Shown here piece after piece: positions 55,990 to 64,000 of a DNA stretch of 64,000 bases. Numbering within the stretch: position 1 is the stretch's first letter; every line of letters starts with the position of its first letter. This stretch comes from Helianthus annuus (lineage: Eukaryota > Streptophyta > Magnoliopsida > Asterales > Asteraceae). Under the pieces are notes generated by a model, which was given only the letters and a program-made list of their open reading frames with translations, did no database searches and was not told the DNA's origin. The position numbers and the translations under genes are program-made. The DNA lies in assembly GCF_002127325.2 (NCBI RefSeq), contig NC_035434.2, forward strand, positions 81,966,664-82,030,663. The letters run 5' to 3'.

Positions 55990-56965
55990 ATGGATTCCTC
56001 CACCTCATCGTCGCCCATTGCAAATTTCTATTTTTTAGCGGATAATGGTGACTCGACCGATGAGGATGTCGAGCACGAAGCGGTTACGAGTGCGTGCGAA
56101 CTCGCCACTCAGTATATGAAGCATTATAGCTGGCCTCAACGTGAAATTTTACCAAGAGAATGTATTGAACGAGACCGACATGCGGCAAATGATCGGTTGA
56201 TAAAAGATTACTTCGATGAAGCGCCTACTTACCCAAACCCCGAAGTTTTTAGTTGTCGTTTCCGGATGAGTAAACGTTTATTTTTACGCATCGCTGAAGA
56301 CTTGGTAAACAACTTTGATTATTTTAAACAAAAACCAAATGCAAGGGGGACACTTGGATTCACTGGTATTCAAAAATGTACTTTAGCTCTACGAGTCCTT
56401 GCGTATGGAAACACGACAGACATCAACGATGAGTATTTAAAAATGGTCAAGAAAACAACGCGAGATACGTTGGAGCATTTTTGTCAAGGAACATTACTAT
56501 ACCAAAGCATTACATGCATTCAAATTTCTTTTAGTTAGCTTAAAGTTATATATGTTTGTTAAAGGTATCATAAATTTGTATGTTGTGCGTTATCTGAGAA
56601 AGCCCATAATGTACGACCTTTAACAAATTTACGAGGTCCATTCTAATCTCCATGGTTTACCGGGCATGATAGGGAGCTTGGATTGTCTTCATTGGCAGTG
56701 GTATAATTGTCCGACCGCATGGTGAGGTCAACACACACGAGGTGGCCAAGACGGACCATCTGTTATTCTTCAAGCAGTTGCCTCGCAGGACCTTTGGGTT
56801 TCGTCGGCTTACTTTGGTGTGGCAGGGTCATGCAATGATATAAACGTTTTTGAACAATCTCCATTTGTAGATGACTATATTTCTGGTAGAGTTGCGAAAG
56901 CATCTTTTTATGCAAACAGGAACTACTACCCGCACGGATACTATTTATGTGATGGAATTTATTAT
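55990..56965 (+). pseudogene. PIF/Harbinger-type transposase (HARBI1/DDE_Tnp_4-like), broken
   Basis: ATG 55990 follows a TATA-like TTTTATATAAAAAA. The frame of 182 codons matches the N-terminal half of plant PIF/Harbinger transposases (EVFSCRFRMSKRLFLRIAEDL, LGFTGIQKCTLALRVLAYG, DEYLKM). After 56538 the sequence decays, then the nuclease domain reappears: GSLDCLHWQW (first catalytic Asp) at about 56670-56700, a TGA inside the next block, then VASQDLWVSSAYFGVAGSCNDINV (second Asp) and GYYLCDGIY, ending near 56963. The third catalytic residue is missing because gypsy sequence begins there. It once catalysed cut-and-paste transposition. Whether it mobilised the MITE at 3446 is unknown. Confidence 0.88.
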
Positions 56966-57045
56966 GACACCCTGCGACAACGCTTAGCTTATTCAGTAAC
57001 TGCACACTAAATTTCAGGACAAAATTTCTTTCAACTTGGAGAATA

Positions 57046-59230
57046 TGTGACAACCCGCACAACCCATCTTGTGATGTTTCTTTTCAGCTTCACTTTACGT
57101 TGTAATTTGGTGGAATTGATTTACGTGTTAATATATTTTTGGGTGTCTATAAAACATATGTGTAAGTGTGTTTGAATGTTAAAAGTTATTATTACTATAA
57201 TTAAATCCAGCCGCACACTATATAATAATAGTGTGCAGCCGCACACCATGTTTCCAGTCGCACACCCTCTTAGTTGGGCCTCCAATCAGCTGAGCCCAGA
57301 CTTCAACTGGGCCGCACACCCCGGCTTGTATCAAGCCCGCACACACATGAATTGCACATGTGTGCGGCATATGGGACAGTTGTACATCACTTTTAGGTGT
57401 GTGGCATCTTGAAAGTGGGTATAAAAACATATAGCAGCCAAACCCTAGCACTTTCACCCTTAACATTCTTTGACAGCTGCCTTTTTGGGAACATTCCACC
57501 CACAAATCAGCAAACAATCTCCAAAAAATTAGCCAAAATACTTCTCTCTCTCATCCTTGAAGATTCGCAGCCGATTTCCATTCTCTTTTCTTTAAAGATT
57601 TCCTATTTTCTTGAAGATCTTCTCTACATTTTACAGTCTCCATTAGGTTAGTGCTCATGATTCTTTGAAGACCTTATTGCTTGTAATGTGTGTGTGTCCA
57701 CTAGGTCATTCACTAAATGGTTGTATGGGAATAAATAACCTAATTGATGTTCTTGATAGAAAACATTGTGCTTGATACTTGTAAAAATGAGCTTGATGAT
57801 TTTCTTGTGATAAACATGATTTAGAAGCATTTGGATATGATAGATGAACTAGGGGTTACATAAAGTTTGCTGATTTTGGGTGGTTATTTAAAGTCTGTTT
57901 AGTGTTAAGATAAGTTATAATGTTCAAATAAGGACGAATGAACTTTCTAATCATGTATTGCTTAAGTGAATCTATTTGGTGTTGTTGAGAATCTTTGCTT
58001 GAAATGGAATCTAGATCTAACTCGATGAGTATCTTCAACTCGATGGAATCTAGATCTAACCGCACCACTCTATCTGCACATCATACAAACAGTCCATGCA
58101 AGGCCACACACCTATGGTCGCACATCCTGATATGTACACATCACTAATGAACGATGTACAATAACCTTTTGCATGACCGTACACTTGTCAAATGGCCGCA
58201 CAGTCCTATGTGGGCCGCACACTCATACCTGGGCCTTATTCTTAGTGGGCCGCACACTAAGGTAGTCCAAATCCTTATTCAACCACCACATGCACTGTCC
58301 ACTTTAATGTATGTATAACTGTTATGACGCATAATGTCTGAGTATACGTACATGTTTGGTATAACCTACAATAGTTGTTACTTGTTAAATACGTGTAAAG
58401 AATACGGGATTACTTGTGTACAGTTCTAATATTGGAAACCATAATAAGACGTGGTTGACCAACTTAGAACAAATACTTTGTCTACCGAGCAAAGCAAAGG
58501 TGAGTTCACACTAACACTAAAAGCCTGTATTCCCGGTGGATTGGGAACTTAATATTCTGGGGGAACGGAATAATAATTAAACGATATTATTAATTCATGT
58601 CTCTACCGTACTAAAGAAAACTCTATCATGATGTCCCCCACACTTAATACCTATTAGTCACCGGACATGGCGAACGGGATATTAGTTGATAGCGCTATAA
58701 GGTTTAACAAACCTCACACCGGGCCTTAGAGGACGGGAGTGAACTAATATGGTCTTTTGACCGATTGATGATGATAGACATCGATCTGGGGCAACCAGCA
58801 CTACAGTCGCAGTTTCGGTGCCACACAGTTTAGTAGCTTACATATGGGGTAGCTCCCCATGGCATGTTTTATAACTTGGTAATTGAATAATAAATGTTTT
58901 TGAGATAAAAACAAGAAAACCTTTCTAAACCGTGAACTCGCCAACTTTATGTTGACATACTACTGCATGCTTGCAGGTCCTTAGGTGTTGCCTTGAAGTC
59001 AGCTCAGGGGAGTGTGGTGGTTATCTAGAGTCCGTTGTTGGATTACTATTTTGAAACTTATGTTTTAGACTATTAATGGATTTTGTACTTGGTGGTTCCG
59101 CTAAATACTTAAACTTTGTTTTGAGATTTTTAAATGTGAAATCATTAAGCGTATTTTATAATGGTTGGTTTTACTTTATTTATCTTAAATGTTGGATATG
59201 ATTCTTGTACGTTTACATACTATTCTCGTG
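57046..59230 (+). repeat. E4 LTR, 3' end missing
   Basis: Begins TGTGACAACCCGCAC. A 5'UTR-like tract with CCATTAG|GTTAGTGCTC (possible donor near 57645) follows a family-specific array of GCCGCACAC words (57210-57370, again 58060-58270). The leader-intron site pair is at 58500-58975. The conserved terminal block ending TGTGACA and the primer site are absent, so the right boundary is approximate. Confidence 0.8.
58500..58975 (+). other. Putative leader intron in the E4 LTR
   Basis: Donor GCAAAG|GTGAGTTCACAC and acceptor CTGCATGCTTGCAG|GTCC, 476 nt apart. The inside has hairpin-capable words (ATTCCCGGTGGATTGGGAA) but no clear tandem array as in the other families. Confidence 0.45.
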
Positions 59231-59273
59231 TCGCCCTACCCATCTTAAATTTATTCGTTTCTCCCCACGCAAC

Positions 59274-60357
59274 ATGTCAACCTGCTCCCACTCAGCCTCG
59301 AGTATGTACTTTCAAGGCTTTCATGGAATGCAACCTCATTCTTTCAATGGCACCAAGGGAGTTGTAGGCCTTCTGCACTGGATCGAGAAGGTCGAGTCAG
59401 TGTTCGAGATGCGTGAATGTCCTACTAACAGTCGACTAAAGTTTGCTACCAGTACTCTCGAGGGAAAGGCGCTTTCATGGTGGAATGCGCAAGTGCAGAT
59501 GCTTGGATTGGCGGATGCCAATGCCACTCCCTGGAATGACTTCAAAGATCTGATCAAGGAGGAGTACTATCACAGGGATGAAATTCAAAAGCTTGAAGTG
59601 GAGTACTATGGACTGAAGATGATTGGGTCTAAAATTGTAGCTTACACCAAAAGATCCAATGACTTGGATGCTCTCTGCCCAAACTTGTTGTAGCCTGCCT
59701 ATAAGCGAATTGAGCTCTACCTTCGAGGTTTAGTTCCAGAAATTCAGAGCTTGGTGACTTCAGCAAATCTTCCCATAATCCATCAAAATATCCGATTGGC
59801 ACACCGTCTCACCGACCAAGCAGTTGAACAGGGCAAGCTACCAGAGCGAATAAGCACTGCTACTGATGCTACTGGAGATAACAAGCGCAAGTGGGACAAC
59901 AACAAAGGTTCCAACTCTTCACAACTTCAAGCTCAGCAGAGGAAGATCGAGGGAAACAAGGGTCCTAACCAGCAAGCTGGCGGTTATCTGGGAAATCGCC
60001 CAAAGTGAAACAAGTGTAACCGACACCACCATGGGCAACATGAGAGAAACTGTTGTCAGTGATGCAACAAGCTAGGGCATGAAGCTAAGGATTGTAGGAG
60101 CCCGTACCCAGCTAAGCAAACCAGAAACCACAACAGCACCACCAACAGCGGGGAAATGTAAAAGGATGTTTTTAGTGTGGAGATGAGGGACACATCAGGA
60201 AGAATTGCCCACAGCTGAACCAGAATCGCAACAACAACCAAGGCGCCCGAAACAACAACAATAGGAACGATAACAATGAAGACAACGGCATAAGAGGACA
60301 CGCATTTGTGATTGGCGTAGGAGAGGCAAGGAATGATCCCAGCGTTGTGACGGGTAA
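59274..60357 (+). pseudogene. E4 gag, degenerate
   Basis: ATG 59274 opens MSTCSHSASS; the frame follows the E1/E2 gag capsid (SFNGTKGVVGLLHWIEKVES, LSWWNAQVQMLGLADANATPW) to TAG at 59691-59693, continues in the same frame to TGA at 60006-60008, and then through CCHC remnants (CNKLGHEAKDC) with further stops and frame changes. A FVIGVGEARNDPSVVTG piece at about 60305-60355 is the start of the protease region. The N-terminal 35 residues of E2 gag are replaced. Not functional. Confidence 0.88.
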
Positions 60358-62287
60358 GTGTTAGTAAGATGCTTAAGTCTACTCTAACTCCTTTGGACAC
60401 TAAGCACGTCGTCGAATTAGGCAATGGTAGAATATCGAGGCTACTGACATTATCAGTGATTGTGAACTTGTGTTGTCGAGTCAGACTTTTTCCATCAATC
60501 TCTTTCCTATCGTTCATGGAAGCTTCGACGTTGTCATCGGAATGGATTGGTTATCCCAACATTCCTCGTTCTAACGACGAACCTCTTGTTATTCAAGAAG
60601 AAAAGAGTGGTGTTGTCGTAGGCATCATCTCATTCGTAAAGTCGCAAAAGTGTTTGCGAAATGGCCATACCGCTATTCTGGCTCTCGTAACCGACACCCA
60701 AACAAAGGAAAAGAAGATCAAGGATATTCCCATCGTTCGCGACTATCCCAAGGTATTTCCCGAAGGGTTTCCTGGCCTTCCATCTCACCATCAAGTCAAG
60801 TTCCAAATCGAGCTAACTCCTGGAGCGGCACCTATAGCTCATGCACCTTACCGATTAGCCCCAACCAAACTAGAAGAGTTATCTACGCAATTCAGAACTG
60901 CTAGACAAGGGTTTTATCCATCCTAGCTCATCACCCTAGGAGCCCCAATACTGTTTGTAAAGAAGAATGATGGCACTTTCCGTATGTGTATCGACTATTG
61001 CGAACTGAACAAAGTGACTGTCAAGAATCGTTACCCACTTCCCACATCGATGACCTATTCGACCAGTTCCAAGGGTCGAGTTTCTATTCCAATATTGATC
61101 TAAGATCGGGCTATCACCAGTTGAGAGTCCGAGATGAAGGCATCTCTAAAACAACATTCATGACTCGCTAAGGCCATTACGAGTTCCTGGTTATGCCATT
61201 CGGGTTAACCAATGCACCTACAGTTTTCATGGATCTCATGAACCGAGTGTGCAAACCTTACCATGATAAATTCGTTATCGTATTCTTTGATGACATCCTG
61301 ATTTACTCGAAGAGCCAAGAGGAACACGAGCAACACTTATGTCTTATTCTCGAACTCCTTCGAAACGAATAACTATATGCCAAGTTCTCGAAGTGCGACT
61401 TTTGGCTTCGTGAAGTCTATTTCCTCAAACATGTGGTCAATAAAGCTGGGATTCACGTTGATCCAACTAAGATTGGCTCTATCAAGAACTGACCTACACC
61501 TAAAACTCCGACCGAAATTCGTCAATTCTTGGGTCTGGTGGGTTACTAACGTAGATTCATTAAAGGTTTCTCAAAGATCGCTCAACCCCTTACAACACTA
61601 ACTCAAAAGAGCAGCGCCTACAAGTGGGGTGATGCTCAGGAATCCGCGTTTCAGCAGCTAAAGGATAAGCTTTGTAGTGCACATATCTTATCATTACCTG
61701 AAGGCACCGACGATTTCATTGTTTATTGCGATGCGTCTATCCAAGGATTCGGTTGCGTGCTGATGCAACGCGAGAAGGTCATTGCTTATGCGTCACGCCA
61801 ACTCAAGATTCATGAAAAGAACTACACTACCCATGACTTAGAACTGGGAGTTGTAGTATTCGCACTCAAGATATGGAGGCATTACTTGTACGGTACCAAA
61901 TGTACGATTTACACCGACCACAAGAGTTTTCAGCATATACTTGATCAAAAGGAGTTATACATGCGACAACGTCGATGGGTCGAACTCCTGAATGATTATG
62001 AGTGCGCAATCAAGTAGCATCCAGGCAAGGCGAACATTATAGCTGATTCCATCAGCTATAAAGATACCAAACCTAAGCGTGTTCGTGCGCTTCAGTTAAC
62101 CATTCATTCGAACCTTCCTGAACAGATTCGCAACGCGTAAGTCGAGGCACTAAAGGAGGAGAACCTTTTTTGCAGAAGCCATGCGAGGCATGGAAAAACA
62201 GCTCGAACTCAAGAAATGATGGTATTCACCACTTCATGGAGCGCTTCTGGGTTCCATTCTACGAAAATCTCCTAGAGCTTGTGATGC
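60358..62287 (+). pseudogene. E4 protease remnant, RT and RNase H, degenerate and truncated
   Basis: The catalytic DSG region of the protease is deleted at about 60358-60370. Pieces then follow in several frames: protease C-terminus (SEWIGYP), the linker and start of RT (60369-60926), RT core (61041-61171 with [11 protein letters not shown]; the active site FDDILIYS near 61288), RT connection, RNase H (61757-62017: [21 protein letters not shown]), and the beginning of the integrase N-terminus (FWVPFYENLLELVM). At least ten stops or frameshifts occur. At 62287 the similarity ends abruptly where the unclassified repeat begins. Confidence 0.88.
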
Positions 62288-63350
62288 GTGTCGTGTGTTA
62301 TAGGTTTTTATGTATATTTTTAGCCCTTTTTAACCACTTTAGTCAAGTTTTAAATTTATAGAACACGATATTTACTAACACCAAACACACATATGGGCAA
62401 GTGCACCCATCGTGAACATAGTATAGTGTTGGTAAGATACAGAGGTCGTCCAAGGACACAAGAGCTATTAATACCGGTTTATCCTCAACGTCTAATCAAA
62501 TCAAAAATTTAGAAAAAGGTTTTAAATTAGAAAATAAAAACTAAAATGATGAAAATAAAAAAAAAACAGATAGACAAGATGAATCACTTGGATCCGACTC
62601 GCCATTAGTGTAACCATTGATTTTTTCCGCACTTTTGCACTTTTTAAGAGATTATCTTAGTTATAGTACTAGGCCCCACTTTTGAAGGTGACGTTACCCT
62701 CAACCCAGTAGTTTGCGTCAGCAAGGATACAATCCTAAAGGGTTGGATTATTGAAAGATAATTAATTAAGTTATTAATGCGTAATGTGGTAGGCCCCTCT
62801 TTTGAAGGTGACGTTACCCTCGGCTAAGTAGTTTGAGTCAGTAGGAATACAATCTAAGTAGCTGGGTTAATATTTTAATAGTAGCTTACGTATGAGGGGA
62901 TCAAGAAATTCGAACCCCCGCCATCCAATACCAGTGGGTATTGAAGGAGGTCTTACTAAGCTTGACCCAGGTCCTTGCAGGATCTATACACTGAACAAGG
63001 CAAGACTTTTACCAAACCATTCCCTTAACCCCCGACCAGGTAGCCAACATATCTCCATATAGACCATGGAGATATGAACGGTGTAAATCTTTTATTTTAT
63101 ATAGATAGTAAAATAATACCAAGACACCGCGGACAAATGATAAGGAAGACTCACCTTCAACATAAGAAACCAGTTATTAAAGTCATTAATACATAACCAA
63201 ATAAAAAGTGCGAAAAGATTAAAAATAAAAAGTGTTACACTAAATGCTTGTCTTCACCAAGTGATGTAAGAGACTTAGGCAAACATGGCCTATGATTGTC
63301 AAGAACTCTTACTATAAATCTTGGATCCCGAGACTACTACACACACTCTG
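62288..63350. repeat. Unclassified dispersed-repeat sequence with a 120-bp tandem duplication
   Basis: Begins CGTGTCGTGTGTTATAGG. No coding sequence. Two copies of a unit starting AGGCCCC(A/T)CTTTTGAAGG are 120 bp apart (62671, 62791). Phrases such as GTCGTCCAAGGACACAAGAG look like a known plant LTR-retrotransposon repeat, but I cannot name it. The junction at 62288 cuts E4. Confidence 0.55.
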
Positions 63351-63477
63351 TGATGGATGATGGTGGTGGATGTGGGTTGTGATGGTGATGGTGGGTGGGT
63401 GAAGTGTGAGAGAGGTGGTTTGCCAAGGGATGATTTGCAAGTGAGCCAAGCACCCCTATTTATAGCTTGCACAGAAG

Positions 63478-63860
63478 CCCGGACACGAACACGTGTCCAT
63501 TGGGCACGGCCCCGTGTCCATCCATCTTCTCTTTCTTCATTAAATGCAGTTTGTCTATATTAGTTGACCACGCCCCCATGTCCGCTGTGAACGACCCGTG
63601 TGCAGAAGCGTATCTGTACTATCAGGATTTTCCAAGATTCTGCGAATCTTAGAGTTGACCATGGCCCCGTGTCCGCTAGGCATGCCTCCGTGGTGGGTGA
63701 TAGAAGCTTCTAAAACTTTGTGTTTTCTTCAGACACTTGGGCACGCCCCGGTGCTCATTGAGCATGGGGCGTGTTCAGCCTTCTGTTCTCTTGTTTTTGC
63801 TTGGGAGGATGCTGTCGAGGGGTCGGGCATGCCACGTTTATTCCTTTTCTTGTATTCTTG
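63478..63860. repeat. GC-rich CACGGCCCCGTGTCC word array
   Basis: About six degenerate copies of a partly palindromic word (CACGGCCCCGTGTCC, CACGCCCCCATGTCC, CATGGCCCCGTGTCC, CACGCCCCGGTGC) at 40-60 bp spacing. Open frames here result from the GC content. 63861-64000 has nothing recognised. Confidence 0.65.
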
Positions 63861-64000
63861 TTAGATTTAGATGGCTTTTTGCTTCTTTTGTTCATTTGAG
63901 CTCATTTAATCCTGAAAATACAAAAGGAAGACAAAAGCACACTTTTTCCAACATTAGTACTAAAAAAGGGTTAGTTTTATGCCACAATTGATGTAATTTA

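Larger units (their letters stand above)
56966..62287 (+). mobile_element. E4: rearranged Ty3/gypsy element with internal sequence on both sides of one LTR
   Basis: 56966-57045 is the 3' internal end of a gypsy element (GACACCCTG..., the AAATTTC-hairpin remnant, purine tract), 57046 starts an LTR (TGTGACAACCCGC), and gag follows directly at 59274 without the usual LTR end, primer site and leader. gag and pol are closest to E2 but full of stops and frameshifts, and stop at 62287 at the integrase start. It looks like a recombined or internally deleted copy. Confidence 0.85.

Noticed and set aside
57176..57517. ORFs in the E4 LTR
   Set aside because: LTR leader/array sequence; frames on both strands overlap and contain the repeated GCCGCACAC word.
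63357..63991. ORFs at the right edge
   Set aside because: Non-coding repeat with GC-rich words; frames are short and overlap each other.

Overview
The window is a transposon-dense stretch of a flowering-plant nuclear genome. The evidence is Ty3/gypsy elements with 2.2-3.6 kb LTRs, tRNA-iMet primer sites and a chromodomain-like integrase tail (probably the Tekay/Del branch of chromoviruses), Ty1/copia elements, hAT-type and PIF/Harbinger-type DNA transposons, and AT-rich spacers. Several repeats look like those of the daisy family (Asteraceae), but that is an impression from memory and untested. I found no intact single-copy host gene, tRNA, rRNA or CRISPR array.

Layout. 1-9380: gypsy element E1 on the minus strand, left LTR cut by the window edge, pol split by a 942-bp Harbinger-like MITE. 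9381-10512: two fragments of a proline-rich accessory ORF. 10707-53989: an old degenerate gypsy element H (plus strand). Its pol is split at 13928/49063 by a 35-kb nest. The nest is element A (13929-49062, minus, gag-only copia type, TSD AAGAT), which received three further insertions: E2 (17558-27712, gypsy, plus, TSD ATCAG, itself carrying a 505-bp hAT MITE), D (30109-38300, copia, minus, TSD GAGCT) and B (38966-49030, gag-only, plus, TSD CTATC, itself carrying a solo gypsy LTR at 44150-46769, TSD TACTA). 53990-55803: an LTR-like fragment and a foldback repeat. 55990-56965: a PIF/Harbinger transposase pseudogene. 56966-62287: a rearranged gypsy element E4. 62288-64000: unclassified repeat.

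Hand-counted LTR differences agree with the nesting order: A about 25/630, B about 16/430, D about 12/890, E2 9/2312. E2 is the youngest, with near-identical LTRs, and would have one continuous gag-pol frame but for the MITE. A and B carry a very large gag and no pol, so they are non-autonomous and would need a copia element for replication enzymes; D is a possible but unproven helper type.

The most interesting signal is in the gypsy LTRs. Four distinct LTR families (E1, solo LTR, E2, E4) share a perfect splice donor (AAG|GTGAGTTCACAC) and a splice acceptor (TTGCAG|G) about 480-590 bp apart near the end of the LTR. In three of them this putative leader intron encloses a tandem array of short hairpins; in E2 and the solo LTR the stems differ between units by compensating base changes. 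Upstream lies a family-specific array of a short CpG motif. I suggest this is a modular, spliced and structured LTR leader. It is an inference from sequence that needs RNA data.
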